Shown piece after piece: positions 53,192 to 62,756 of a stretch of DNA of 64,000 nt; position 1 is the first letter of the stretch; the number at the start of each line of letters is the position of its first letter. The notes below the pieces were generated by a model that was not told the origin of the DNA, did not search any database, and saw nothing but the letters and a program-made list of their open reading frames with translations. This DNA comes from an uncultured Bacteriovoracaceae bacterium. Lineage in GTDB: Bacteria > Bdellovibrionota > Bacteriovoracia > Bacteriovoracales > Bacteriovoracaceae. The DNA is taken from the NCBI GenBank assembly GCA_938017795.1, contig CALIJZ010000002.1, positions 1 to 64,000 of the forward strand. The letters are read 5' to 3'. Position numbers and translations under genes: made by a program.

Positions 53192-54859
53192 CTAATCGGC
53201 TGATGAATTTAAAACCGCTTGTTCAAGAGTAGTGACCCCTTGAGCAACCTTTATTAACGCACTCATTCTAAGTGTTCTCATTCCTTCATATATTGCCATT
53301 TCTTTAATTTCATCACTCGATGCTCCATCAAGAACTAATTCTTTTATTGCCCGAGACATTTCTAATACTTCATGAATTGCTACTCGACCTTTATAACCAG
53401 TTTCATTGCAATGGTGACAGCCTTTACCAATATATGCTTTTACTTTTTTTGCTGAAGTAGGGTGCATTCCCAAAGATACAAATTCTTTGTCAGCATCTTT
53501 AACTTCTTCTTTGCATTTCTCACAAATTCTTTTACATAACCTTTGAGCAGTTACAATACTTAACGATGAAGTAACCAAAAATGGTTCTATCCCTAAGTTT
53601 AATAAACGAGTAATCGTTGATGGTGCATCATTTGTATGCAGAGTTGAGAAAACAAAGTGACCAGTTAATGCGGCCTCGACTGCCATTTCACCAACTTCTG
53701 TATCTCTTATCTCACCAACCATTATAATATCAGGGTCTTGTCTTAAAAATGATTTCAAGGCCCTCGCAAAGTCTAATCCAATATCTTTACGAACATTTAC
53801 TTGGTTAATTCCTTCAAGATTAAATTCACAAGGATCTTCTGCAGTTGAAATATTTGTTCCTTCTATATTTAATTCCATTAATGAGGAATATAATGTTGTA
53901 GTTTTCCCGCTACCAGTTGGTCCAGTGACTAAGGCCATTCCAAATGGTTTTTTAATACCATCTTTAAAAACTTTTAACTGTGGAGCCGTAAAACCAAGTT
54001 TTGTCATATCCAGCTCAAGATTAGTTGAATCTAGTAGTCTTAAAACAACCTTTTCTCCAAAAAGTGTAGGGATTGATGATACCCGGTAATCAATTGGACT
54101 TCCACCCATCACTAGCTTCATACGACCATCTTGAGGAAGTCGCTTTTCAGAAATATCAAGCTTAGACATAATTTTGAATCTAGAGATAATTGCAAGGGCC
54201 AAAGATTTAGGTGGTGTACTTATTTCAAATAATGTTCCATCGATTCTAAATCTAACTCTAAATTTTTTCTCATATGGCTCAATATGAATATCGGAAGCAC
54301 CTCTATAATATGCATCTCCTAATATATGATTTACTAATGACACGACATCACCGGTAATATTATCTAAAATCTGCTTCTCACTCTCTTCTACTTCATCAGT
54401 ATTTACTTCTTCTAAAGTATCAACTAGTTCCTTAACAGAAATTTTTACTTTATTAAACAGACTTTCCCACGTTGAAATATTACATAATACTATTTCACAG
54501 GTTTTATCTAAAAGATCACTAATATCTTTTAATTGATTTTTCGCAAGAGGATCGAAAGAGGTTAAAATAATTTTATTTTCAACTTCATTTACTGGTATCA
54601 CTCTATAACGCTCAACGAGTCTTTTTTGAAACATTGATAATCGCTCAATAGGTATTTCAGAAACATTTAGTTTCATGAGAGTATAATCATGAGCTTCAGC
54701 CATAAGATGCATGAATCTATTTTCATCAAAGTTTTCTAAAGCCGTTAAAAAGAATTCAGCAAATGGATGCTTTTTGTGAGTAACATCAATGATCTTTAAC
54801 TCTTTTTGAGTCGCCATCCCTGTTCCACTTACCAATGTCATAAAGTCTTCACTAATCAT
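53192..54859 (-). CDS. pilB: Type IV pilus extension ATPase PilB
   Basis: 555 residues. It powers pilus assembly. An N-terminal MshEN-like domain (residues ~1-165) is followed by the motor: SDIHIEPYEKKFRVRFRIDG, Walker A GPTGSGKTT, RQDPDIIMVGEIRD, and a tetracysteine zinc site (CKRICEKC and CHHC). The start at 54859 gives MISEDFMTLV; ATG six codons later is possible. No gene precedes it closely (ribF lies 100 bases away), so it opens the pilB-T-C set. Confidence 0.94.
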   Translation of the reverse strand: MISEDFMTLVSGTGMATQKELKIIDVTHKKHPFAEFFLTALENFDENRFMHLMAEAHDYTLMKLNVSEIPIERLSMFQKRLVERYRVIPVNEVENKIILTSFDPLAKNQLKDISDLLDKTCEIVLCNISTWESLFNKVKISVKELVDTLEEVNTDEVEESEKQILDNITGDVVSLVNHILGDAYYRGASDIHIEPYEKKFRVRFRIDGTLFEISTPPKSLALAIISRFKIMSKLDISEKRLPQDGRMKLVMGGSPIDYRVSSIPTLFGEKVVLRLLDSTNLELDMTKLGFTAPQLKVFKDGIKKPFGMALVTGPTGSGKTTTLYSSLMELNIEGTNISTAEDPCEFNLEGINQVNVRKDIGLDFARALKSFLRQDPDIIMVGEIRDTEVGEMAVEAALTGHFVFSTLHTNDAPSTITRLLNLGIEPFLVTSSLSIVTAQRLCKRICEKCKEEVKDADKEFVSLGMHPTSAKKVKAYIGKGCHHCNETGYKGRVAIHEVLEMSRAIKELVLDGASSDEIKEMAIYEGMRTLRMSALIKVAQGVTTLEQAVLNSSAD

Positions 54860-54958
54860 AATTTAACCTATTGTATTGATCGGTAAATCTTCAAGAATAC
54901 TTAAAACGTAAAAGCGATTGGAAATATTAGGAAATTATTACTATTTATTGGATATAAT

Positions 54959-55891
54959 TTATAGATTTTGGAAATATTTTTTTACTTCAAGGATATCACG
55001 ATTAATTTGCTCAACTAACCTATTAACGGATTCGAATTTTTTCTCATCTCTTATCCTAGATATAAATGAGACCTCAAGAACTTCACCGTATATATTCTCA
55101 TCAAAGTCTAAAATATGAGATTCAACAATAGCTTCTTGGCTATCTTTAAAAGTTGGCTTGGTCCCAACATTAGTAATTGATTGATAGGTCCTATCAGAAC
55201 ACTTCACTCTTGAGATATAAACTCCATTTTTCGGAATAAGCTGATTTTCAGGAAGTTCAATATTAGCTGTTGGAAATCCGATCTTTCGACCACGGCCATC
55301 ACCTTTTACAATAACTCCACTTAGAGAAAAACTCCTTCCAAGCATTTCATTTACTTTTAAAAGCTGACCCTTAGAAATGAGTTCTCTTATTTGGCTAGAA
55401 CTAATAACACTATCACTTACTTTATAAGATATTGAAGATTCGACTTCAACTTCAAGGTTCTTTTCTTTGATGTATTTTTCTAACTCTTGCTTTCCTCCAG
55501 ACTTATTTGATCCGAAAGAAAAGTCATGGCCCAAAAGAATAAAGCTTAAGTTTTTACCAACAAAAATATATTGATTTAAAAACTCAATTGGAGTCAAAGT
55601 TGAAAAATCTCTATTAAATGCCATCTCTATATAAAAATCCATTCCCAGAGAACCAATAACTTTCTTTTTGTCTTCATAAGAAGAAAGAAGCTTGAAATCT
55701 GCGGGGTTTAGTATTTCTCTAGGATGAGGGTTAAAAGTTAAGAGAATACTTTTTAACTTTCTACTTTTTGAGATATCTACTAATTTATTTAAGACAAATT
55801 GATGACCTAAGTGAACTCCATCGAAATTCCCTATGGCCAGTGCATAATCATGCTCTTGTGGGAGGTCCTTCAATGATTTCAATTTCATCAT
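54959..55891 (-). CDS. ribF: Bifunctional riboflavin kinase / FAD synthetase
   Basis: 310 residues. It makes FMN from riboflavin and then FAD. The N-terminal nucleotidyltransferase has AIGNFDGVHLGHQ (the HxGH-type site) and GHDFSFGSNKSG. The C-terminal kinase has GDGRGRKIGFPTANIELP (with the PTAN motif) and GVYISRVKC. The start lies 44 bases inside the batD gene, an unusually long overlap but required by the family's N-terminus. Confidence 0.94.
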   Translation of the reverse strand: MMKLKSLKDLPQEHDYALAIGNFDGVHLGHQFVLNKLVDISKSRKLKSILLTFNPHPREILNPADFKLLSSYEDKKKVIGSLGMDFYIEMAFNRDFSTLTPIEFLNQYIFVGKNLSFILLGHDFSFGSNKSGGKQELEKYIKEKNLEVEVESSISYKVSDSVISSSQIRELISKGQLLKVNEMLGRSFSLSGVIVKGDGRGRKIGFPTANIELPENQLIPKNGVYISRVKCSDRTYQSITNVGTKPTFKDSQEAIVESHILDFDENIYGEVLEVSFISRIRDEKKFESVNRLVEQINRDILEVKKYFQNL

Positions 55892-57506
55892 AATTTTTAT
55901 CTTCTTTAATTAATCTCTCTACTTCATTAAAATATTTTTTCTCAAAAGTCATCTTTGATTCTTGTTTTTTGACGGAATAATTAGCATTAGACTTAGAATC
56001 AAGTAATTTTAGGAAATATTGTTTTGCCTCTTTACTAATAGAGGACATCTCTACTTTCTCCCTAGCTGTTGTTCCTTTGACATCCAGCTTATCTAAATAT
56101 CTATAGACTAATGGATAACTAAGTTTTGATTTTTTAATTTCTTCAATTTCTCCTTTGGCAAAAAGAGATTCAAATTTTGCAAATACTCCCAAAATCCAAA
56201 CACTTGTAATAATCAAGCATAAACCCAAGAATAAATTCAATAATTTATGAAAACTACTAAATAATGAATTATTTAAAGATAAGAATGGACCAACTATAGA
56301 ATTTGGATTAATTTTTATCGCTCGCTGAGGTACCCCTTGATCATTGTTTGTAACTAACTCACTACCTCCCCTAACAATAATCTTTGGCATATCAATAAAC
56401 TTCGTAATATATTTCTTCTGACTTGGATCAAAGAAGCTCAATGGTATTTTCCTAGCATCAACTTCAGCATTATATTTAGGGAGATAAGTTAAATTAAATG
56501 TTTTAGTTGCTTCAAAGTTTCTATGAGATTCTATCTTAGAACTACTTTCAAAACTCTCAAATCTATCTTCATCTAATAAAGTTGGAGCTTTATAAACTTC
56601 TAAATTCCCTCTCCCTCTAATAGAAAATTTTATTTCAATCGGCTCATTTACCAATACTTTTTCTTTGTTAATTGAAAATTCAATCTTATGATCCCCTACT
56701 AATCCTGTAAAAGACTCATCTCTACCTTCAATTGGTAACTCTAATACTTCCAGAGCAACTTCTTTACTTGCATAAGTTTTCTTACGCTTATCAGAAAACC
56801 CAAATCCAAAACCACCAAATCTAGAATTTTTTGATCTTACTGGATATGTAACTTCCGATATTATTGGGTCTATTTTAGCATCTAGGACATTTGGATAAAC
56901 TGCTCCTGCATATAAAGTGAATCTCTCATATTGTTTCCCTTTATAAGTTGTCTTAGATTTTGTTTGAGTATCTTTAGAAAACCGATTGAAAAAATCATTT
57001 AGTTCTGGAAATTTTAAAATATTGTAATTAATAATTTGTACTCTTCTATATAGAAAGTATTTCAAAACAATTTGCTCTCCAATATAAACTGATGTTTTGC
57101 TAGGAGTTGCCATAACGAAGATATTTTCATCTTGGACTTGATCTTTGACAACCTCGAAACTAACAGTCTCAGAATATAACTCTGTATCATTACCTGCTAC
57201 TGCGTGAAGATTTTTAATAGATCCTTTTCCTGCTTTCAAGGCCTTAAAAGTATACCTAAAGTTATGACCTTGAGTCTTAGTCATTTTTCCATTGATAACA
57301 GTAATATTTGAAGAATAACCTTCTTCATTTTTTGCAACTAACTCTAGGTTCTCTAAATTAAAATTCACTTCAGGCTTTGAAGAGCTTGAAACTTTTATTG
57401 AAACATCAAAAACCTCTCCTACTCCAACTGGCGACTCAGGACCAGATACTGAAATTTCTATTCCCATTAAATTAAAGCTTAAAAAAAGTAATACTAACTT
57501 TATCAC
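55848..57506 (-). CDS. batD: BatD-family protein
   Basis: 552 residues from GTG 57506 (AGGAGAG lies six bases upstream; TTG 57509 is the alternative). A signal peptide (VIKLVLLFLSFNLMGIE) leads into two BatD oxygen-tolerance repeats of Ig-like beta structure, with EIQVKYFLYRR-like VLKYFLYRRVQI and the second copy IEIKFSIRGRGN. A membrane helix (LLNLFLGLCLIITSVWILGVF) and a cytoplasmic C-terminal part follow. It is the periplasmic member of the Bat complex. The function of Bat systems is linked to envelope stress and aerotolerance in other bacteria but is not well defined. Confidence 0.85.
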   Translation of the reverse strand: MIKLVLLFLSFNLMGIEISVSGPESPVGVGEVFDVSIKVSSSSKPEVNFNLENLELVAKNEEGYSSNITVINGKMTKTQGHNFRYTFKALKAGKGSIKNLHAVAGNDTELYSETVSFEVVKDQVQDENIFVMATPSKTSVYIGEQIVLKYFLYRRVQIINYNILKFPELNDFFNRFSKDTQTKSKTTYKGKQYERFTLYAGAVYPNVLDAKIDPIISEVTYPVRSKNSRFGGFGFGFSDKRKKTYASKEVALEVLELPIEGRDESFTGLVGDHKIEFSINKEKVLVNEPIEIKFSIRGRGNLEVYKAPTLLDEDRFESFESSSKIESHRNFEATKTFNLTYLPKYNAEVDARKIPLSFFDPSQKKYITKFIDMPKIIVRGGSELVTNNDQGVPQRAIKINPNSIVGPFLSLNNSLFSSFHKLLNLFLGLCLIITSVWILGVFAKFESLFAKGEIEEIKKSKLSYPLVYRYLDKLDVKGTTAREKVEMSSISKEAKQYFLKLLDSKSNANYSVKKQESKMTFEKKYFNEVERLIKEDKNYDEIEIIEGPPTRA

Positions 57507-59167
57507 CAATCTCTCCTTGAACGACCTTTTCTATCGCCTGTTTTGGTATCCATATATTTTTTTTGCATATTATTATCTTCATCAACTAATTGTTTTAAAA
57601 CAGTTGGAAGATCTTTCATTTTATCTTTACTCTTGCCTTTATTTTCTTTTTGATCTTTTGGATCCTTGCCAGAGTTTGATTGCTTTGGGTCATCGCCTTG
57701 CCCTTGGGATGGTTCTTGCTTCTCATCACCTTTACCACTATTATTCTTTTTTTTCTTTTGATCTTGTTTTGCTTTTTTCAAAGCCAAGAGAGTGTTTTCT
57801 CGTACTTTCTCTTTCAATGCTTCATACTGAGGACCATCTTTATCTTTTAAATACTCATTGACCGTATTTAGCTTATCTAGAGCATCTCGAAACTTCTTGT
57901 CTTTTAAATCGGTAGTTGCCCAATTAAAATAATCTTCTTTATTACTTTCTTTAATTCCTTTTAAATTTTCTTCGTAAATACTTCTGGCTTTATCATTATT
58001 ATCAGACCTCATATATAACTGAGCAAGATCTAATTTTTCGTCTTCATTTATTCCACTTTTTTTCCACTTCTCTAAATACTTTTCTTGTTTTACTTCTATT
58101 TCTTTTTGCTCTTTTTGTTTCTTCTCATCTATCAAGTTTTTACCTTGGCCCATATCATTTTGAGCTTTCAAATTGATTGATAAGAAAAACATAGCTGAAA
58201 TTACTAAATAGGGATTAGTCATATTTAAAAGATAACCAATAATTAAAAGCAGCACTGCTGGAATCATTAAATATTGAGATAAAACTGGTCTTGTACTAAC
58301 TGTATCAGTCACTGATTTAAACTTATCTGACTGATCAAAAAATCCTAAAATCTCTTGAGTGGGTAAAGAATAACTTGTAGCCAACCACGATTTTGAATAC
58401 TTACTTAGTTTTTGAATTTTCTCTAAATTCTTTTTATCAAGTTTGCTTGTAACTGCCTTGCCGTCTTTCTTTTTAAAACCCGATCCTCTCCCAAATCTAT
58501 TTTTCAAAGGAATCTTGGCACCTTTCTTAGTTCCAATTCCTACTATTGCTAAATTTATATCACCAGATACTTCTCTTAATTCATCATCTGAATCTTCCAC
58601 ATCAGTATATAGAACAATATTCCCGCTTCCATTACCAACAACTCGTAGGTATTGAACTGCTTCATCTATGGCCTTCATAAGACTGGTACCACCTCCAATG
58701 GCTTTTCTTTCTTCAACTCCTGAAATCCTAGCATCCAATAGGTCTTGATCGGCCGTGAAAGGAACAATTCTTTTTGTATTATCAGAAAATAAAATTACAG
58801 AAATTCTGTGTCCAACAGCATTTTTTACAAAATGCCTTGCAAGGAAAACAGCTTTGCCTATTCTATTAGGTCTTACATCTTCGGCTTGCATACTAAGAGA
58901 ATTATCAATTAGTAAGATTGTTTTCTGTTCAGATACTTGGTCTTGTCTACTTGATTGAGCTCCACGTAGATCAAGAAGTGAAAAAGCCAGTAATGCAATC
59001 CCTAACATTATAAAAATACTAGAGAGCTTAGATCTAAAGTTTCTCTTGTAAAACCAATGATCGCTAACCCAATTAAAAAATTTACTTTCTTGCTTGAGTG
59101 CAAAAAACACAAAAAGAGCACTCAGGATCAAAACAAATATAAAGTAATTATTATAAATAAAGCTCAA
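57503..59167 (-). CDS. batB: BatB/BatC fusion (VWA domain plus TPR region)
   Basis: 554 residues. Two N-terminal membrane helices precede a von Willebrand factor A domain with MIDAS motif DNSLS and the later VLYTDVED. A second pair of helices (about residues 295-335) follows. The C-terminal ~200 residues form a TPR region (LDLAQLYMRSDNNDKARSIYEENL) with a charged, Lys/Gly-rich tail. In most Bat operons the VWA protein BatB and the TPR protein BatC are separate; here they are one chain. It overlaps both batA and batD by a few bases. Confidence 0.85.
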   Translation of the reverse strand: MSFIYNNYFIFVLILSALFVFFALKQESKFFNWVSDHWFYKRNFRSKLSSIFIMLGIALLAFSLLDLRGAQSSRQDQVSEQKTILLIDNSLSMQAEDVRPNRIGKAVFLARHFVKNAVGHRISVILFSDNTKRIVPFTADQDLLDARISGVEERKAIGGGTSLMKAIDEAVQYLRVVGNGSGNIVLYTDVEDSDDELREVSGDINLAIVGIGTKKGAKIPLKNRFGRGSGFKKKDGKAVTSKLDKKNLEKIQKLSKYSKSWLATSYSLPTQEILGFFDQSDKFKSVTDTVSTRPVLSQYLMIPAVLLLIIGYLLNMTNPYLVISAMFFLSINLKAQNDMGQGKNLIDEKKQKEQKEIEVKQEKYLEKWKKSGINEDEKLDLAQLYMRSDNNDKARSIYEENLKGIKESNKEDYFNWATTDLKDKKFRDALDKLNTVNEYLKDKDGPQYEALKEKVRENTLLALKKAKQDQKKKKNNSGKGDEKQEPSQGQGDDPKQSNSGKDPKDQKENKGKSKDKMKDLPTVLKQLVDEDNNMQKKYMDTKTGDRKGRSRRDW

Positions 59168-60126
59168 TACGCCTCCCTTAATACAAATCTTTTTAATAGC
59201 TCTGCAATAAAGAAAAACATAAAACCGATTAATAAATAGTGATGATAAAGCTCTTTATATAGTCTTTGGTTTTTTATTTTTATTTTCGTTCTCTCTAATT
59301 CTTCGATTTCATTTAAAATCTGCTTTAACGCTGACTTATCCCTTGCTCTAAAGCTTTTAGCTCCCGTTAAGTCTGAGATTTTCTTTAATGTTTTTAAATC
59401 AATCGATCCTCCAGGAATTCTTTGAAATCCAGGTAATCCTCCAAAACCAGGTAATGCAGCATCATGATCTGAGCCCAAGCCAATTGTGTAAACTTTGATT
59501 CCATAATTTTTTGCTTGTTCGGCTGCTTCCATTGGTGAGAGGTTACCAACATTGCTTACTCCATCAGTTAGCAAGATTATTACTTTCTTTTTAGTTTCAC
59601 TAGCTTGAGATCTTGCAACAGCTAGTGCAAGGGCATCTCCAATATTTGTACCAGAACCAAGTCTGCCAACTGAGATATCTCCCATGAACTTTGTAATTAT
59701 TGATGTATCAGTAGTTAGTGGCAGTAATGTAAATACTTTCTCTGAGAAAAGGATAATTCCAATTCGATCATTAGGCCTCATCTTAGCAAACTCAGCAAGT
59801 TTTGCTTTTGCTACTTCCAATCTATCTGGTTTTAAGTCTTGAGCTAACATAGACCTAGATACGTCTACGACTAAAAATATATCTTTTACACTCTTTGTAT
59901 TGTTAGAATAACTAAGCGGTTCTCTTGGAAAACTTAAAGAGTAAGTTATGTAAGATAAACCTACTAATCCTAATATATATATTAATCCTTTTCCTATCAA
60001 CAATGTATCTGACTTTTTGCTCTTTTTAAAAATCAATCCTTTTTGAAAAAACTTCCAAAAGCTAAGACTCCAAATAATAATTAGAACTAGTCCTAAAATT
60101 GAATAATACCAAGATTTATATTCCAC
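59164..60126 (-). CDS. batA: BatA-family VWA protein
   Basis: 320 residues. Two membrane helices at the N-terminus, then a von Willebrand A domain with MIDAS motif VDVSRSM, the threonine of GSGTNIGDAL and the aspartate of LLTDGVSNVG, and a final membrane helix (YLLIGFMFFFIAELL). It should bind a metal and partner with the BatB fusion. Its start overlaps the preceding stop (TAATG). Confidence 0.88.
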   Translation of the reverse strand: MEYKSWYYSILGLVLIIIWSLSFWKFFQKGLIFKKSKKSDTLLIGKGLIYILGLVGLSYITYSLSFPREPLSYSNNTKSVKDIFLVVDVSRSMLAQDLKPDRLEVAKAKLAEFAKMRPNDRIGIILFSEKVFTLLPLTTDTSIITKFMGDISVGRLGSGTNIGDALALAVARSQASETKKKVIILLTDGVSNVGNLSPMEAAEQAKNYGIKVYTIGLGSDHDAALPGFGGLPGFQRIPGGSIDLKTLKKISDLTGAKSFRARDKSALKQILNEIEELERTKIKIKNQRLYKELYHHYLLIGFMFFFIAELLKRFVLREAY

Positions 60127-60848
60127 TAAAGATTTCTCCTAAATGAATTAAAGCTTTTTGTTATTTTTTGCAAATCAGTTTCATCCCAGTTTTTTTTATA
60201 CTGAACTTTATTAAGCTCATCAAAGAATGAACTCTTTTCAATTTTAAATAGTTTTTTTATGCTTTTTTTTCCTTTGTATATTTCTTCAAAGTCTTCCCTG
60301 GTCTTTGCCTTATCTAAACTCAATCTCCATTGTTTTTTGAGTTCATTTATCTCTTCAAGGCTCTTTCTGTTTTTGTTATTTTTAAATAAATATAATCCAA
60401 TAAAAAGGCCTACTATTGTTAAAAATGAAAAAACCATCCAAGGTTTTAACTCAAACTTTGTCTCTTTTTTTATTTTTTTCTGAAACACATGAAATTCTTG
60501 AATCTTCTTAACTTGTTCTCGACTGTATAGAGTAGGTTCATTAACTTTGAAAATATTCTCTCCAACCTTAAATTGTTGAGAATTAAGAGCAGACTCATAA
60601 ATACCAAAAAGTTTAAATTTTTTCTCAGAGTGTTTTTTTACTTCAAGAATATAGAAACTTCCAAATTTTGATTCAATCTCATCAATTGTCTTGCGCAACT
60701 CTTCTACTTCTAAGTCTTCACTTGTTTCCAGATTAAGCTCAACCTCGTCGCCAACTTTAACGACATTGCTCCCGACTTTGTATATTTCTCCTTCATAGGA
60801 AAAAATATTTACACTCAATAATATTATTAAATACTTTAACTTTCTCAA
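60126..60848 (-). CDS. Membrane protein in the Bat operon (DUF4381-like slot)
   Basis: 240 residues. It has a signal peptide (MRKLKYLIILLSVNIFSY) and a periplasmic domain of about 120 residues. A membrane helix follows (MVFSFLTIVGLFIGLYLF), then a charged cytoplasmic tail. The position between the DUF58 gene and batA is that of the DUF4381-type protein in other Bat loci, but I cannot confirm the family from sequence. It overlaps the DUF58 gene by ATGA and batA by one base. Confidence 0.6.
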   Translation of the reverse strand: MRKLKYLIILLSVNIFSYEGEIYKVGSNVVKVGDEVELNLETSEDLEVEELRKTIDEIESKFGSFYILEVKKHSEKKFKLFGIYESALNSQQFKVGENIFKVNEPTLYSREQVKKIQEFHVFQKKIKKETKFELKPWMVFSFLTIVGLFIGLYLFKNNKNRKSLEEINELKKQWRLSLDKAKTREDFEEIYKGKKSIKKLFKIEKSSFFDELNKVQYKKNWDETDLQKITKSFNSFRRNL

Positions 60849-61678
60849 ACCATCTCTTTTATAAATCTCTCCAGATATTTACTTTTTATATTTAATTTTT
60901 TTATTTTTTGATGATCTTCTTTTTCCACTTCAGAATTTCTAAAAAATGTTAAAGCACTCTCTTTCAAATTTCGTGTTTTAAAACTAAAAGGAAGGCTCTT
61001 TTCATTGTCTAAAGGACTCACTAAGTTAAAGCAATTAAAGTTTTTATGCCCACAAAACCCTTCTATTGTTTCAGTTATTTCCTCATCATAGAAGTCAGTT
61101 AAAAAAATTGTTTCTTTCTTTTTTGCTAAATTTGATTTAATCATTTTTATTTTCTGTTCACTTTCAAGTCGAACAAAATTTGAATCACGTACTAAGATTT
61201 TTCCATCATTGGATAAATATCCTTTCTTTTCTAAAAATGAAACCAGATTAACAATTCCTTTTTTTCCAGAGTTTTTAGGCAATTGAATAACTTCATCAGT
61301 AAATAATACAACTTTTTGATAGTCTTTGGTTTCTTCTGCTATCAAATAAATCATACATACCAACTCGAGGGCCATTTGAAGTTTTGAAACACCTTTATAA
61401 CCCGTAAACATTGTTGGACTAAAGTCTACAATAGTTACAATTTCAACATTTCTTTCTTCTTCAAATGTTTTTACATAAGTCTTCCCTACAGATTTTGCTG
61501 AAAGCTTCCAATCAATAAATCTAACATCGTCACCAGGGTTATATATTTGATGTTCTCTAAACTGAATTCCACTTCCTCGAAACTTTGACTTAAATAATCC
61601 AACTGTATATGAATTAGCTTTTTTGAATAAATTTGCCTGGAGTCTTGAAACAACTCGTTCTATTTCAATTAAATTCAT
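60845..61678 (-). CDS. DUF58 protein of the MoxR/Bat operon
   Basis: 277 residues, soluble. The defining motif GDDVRFIDWKLSAKSVGKTYVKTFEEERN (positions about 48-76) is complete, and a VWA-like core follows (VEIVTIVDFSPTMFTG). DUF58 proteins accompany MoxR ATPases and VWA proteins. The gene lies three bases after moxR and four bases before the next gene's overlap, within one operon. Confidence 0.86.
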   Translation of the reverse strand: MNLIEIERVVSRLQANLFKKANSYTVGLFKSKFRGSGIQFREHQIYNPGDDVRFIDWKLSAKSVGKTYVKTFEEERNVEIVTIVDFSPTMFTGYKGVSKLQMALELVCMIYLIAEETKDYQKVVLFTDEVIQLPKNSGKKGIVNLVSFLEKKGYLSNDGKILVRDSNFVRLESEQKIKMIKSNLAKKKETIFLTDFYDEEITETIEGFCGHKNFNCFNLVSPLDNEKSLPFSFKTRNLKESALTFFRNSEVEKEDHQKIKKLNIKSKYLERFIKEMV

Positions 61679-61681
61679 TTT

Positions 61682-62629
61682 TTATAAGCACTTACTTGCT
61701 ATTTTTGTTACAACTTTTTCTACATCCATATTATCAATAATCGCTTCATAGGAAAGTACAACTCTATGTCCTAACACTGCCGGGATAATTGATAATAAAT
61801 GTTCCGGTCCTACAAAGTCTTTTCCATCTAAAAACGCTTTAAATCTAGATATTTTATACAGCCAAATTGAAGCTCTAGGAGAAGCTCCCGCCGTTATAGC
61901 TCCATCAAATTCTTTGATAAAGTGATCTGATCCAGGTCTTGTAGCATGAATAATTTTTACGATTAAATTTTTCATTTTATCATCTACATATACTGATTCA
62001 ACTGATTCTTTAATTGTACTTAAATCAGAAAGAGTTAATACAGGATCAATCTTTCTGTGAAATTCTTTTTTAAGATCTAATACTTTTATCTCAGATTCAA
62101 AGTCTGGGTAATTTACATTGATTTTCATCATAAATCTATCCAATTGAGCTTCTGGAAGATTATAAGTACCTTCTTGTTCAATAGGATTCTGTGTTGCTAA
62201 AACCACAAATGGTTTTTTTAACAAATGAGTATCATCACCGATTGTGACTTGTTTTTCTGCCATCGATTCTAAAAGAGCAGCCTGAACTTTTGCTGGTGAT
62301 CTATTGATCTCATCTGCTAACAATATCTGAGTAAATAATGGACCAAATTTTGTTGTAAATTCTTCTTTTGATTGATTATAAACCATGGTTCCAATCAAGT
62401 CTGATGGCAACAGATCTGGAGTAAATTGAACTCTTTTAAAATCAAGATCACAAAGCTTACTCATTGTTGAAACACTTAAAGTTTTACCAAGACCTGGCAT
62501 CCCTTCGATTAATAAATGCCCTTCACTGACAAGAGCACATAAAATTCCTTCTAGCATATTATCTTGTCCAAAAACTATTTTTTTTGCTTCATTAATTGTG
62601 GTGTGTACTTTTTCTAAAATTGCTGACAT
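61682..62629 (-). CDS. MoxR-family AAA+ ATPase
   Basis: 315 residues. Walker A is EGMPGLGKTL, Walker B LLADEINRSPAKVQAALLESM, sensor 1 in VLATQNPIEQEGTY, with the lid including ASPRASIWLYKISR. MoxR ATPases act as chaperones, commonly for the VWA proteins encoded beside them, here BatA and the BatB fusion. AGAGGGA precedes the ATG, and a promoter-like sequence lies upstream, so this is the first gene of the Bat operon. Confidence 0.9.
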   Translation of the reverse strand: MSAILEKVHTTINEAKKIVFGQDNMLEGILCALVSEGHLLIEGMPGLGKTLSVSTMSKLCDLDFKRVQFTPDLLPSDLIGTMVYNQSKEEFTTKFGPLFTQILLADEINRSPAKVQAALLESMAEKQVTIGDDTHLLKKPFVVLATQNPIEQEGTYNLPEAQLDRFMMKINVNYPDFESEIKVLDLKKEFHRKIDPVLTLSDLSTIKESVESVYVDDKMKNLIVKIIHATRPGSDHFIKEFDGAITAGASPRASIWLYKISRFKAFLDGKDFVGPEHLLSIIPAVLGHRVVLSYEAIIDNMDVEKVVTKIASKCL

Positions 62630-62670
62630 TGCTGATTCCCTCTACATATTTATGAGTAATTTGTTCATCA

Positions 62671-62702
62671 ATTATAATTTAAAATTTTTGAAAAGTGGTC
62701 AA
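62671..62702 (-). promoter_or_regulatory. Possible promoter of the moxR-Bat operon
   Basis: On the minus strand, TTGACC (62697-62702) precedes a perfect TATAAT (62671-62676), but the spacing is 20 bases. An overlapping ATTATA gives 18. It lies about 42 bases before the moxR start, in the 127-base gap after lepB. Confidence 0.42.
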
Positions 62703-62756
62703 GTGATCGAGCAAAATGCTCACGTATTTCTGACATATATTTGATATGAGTTGAAT

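Noticed and set aside
55848-55891. 44-base overlap of ribF with batD as a sign of frameshift
   Set aside because: Both ends agree with family expectations: ribF needs its N-terminus before AIGNFDGVHLGHQ, and batD has a plausible C-terminal tail. Overlaps are common in this window.
62703-62726. GAGCAAAATGCTC hairpin after lepB as a terminator
   Set aside because: The stem is five base pairs and is not followed by a T-rich tract on the minus strand.
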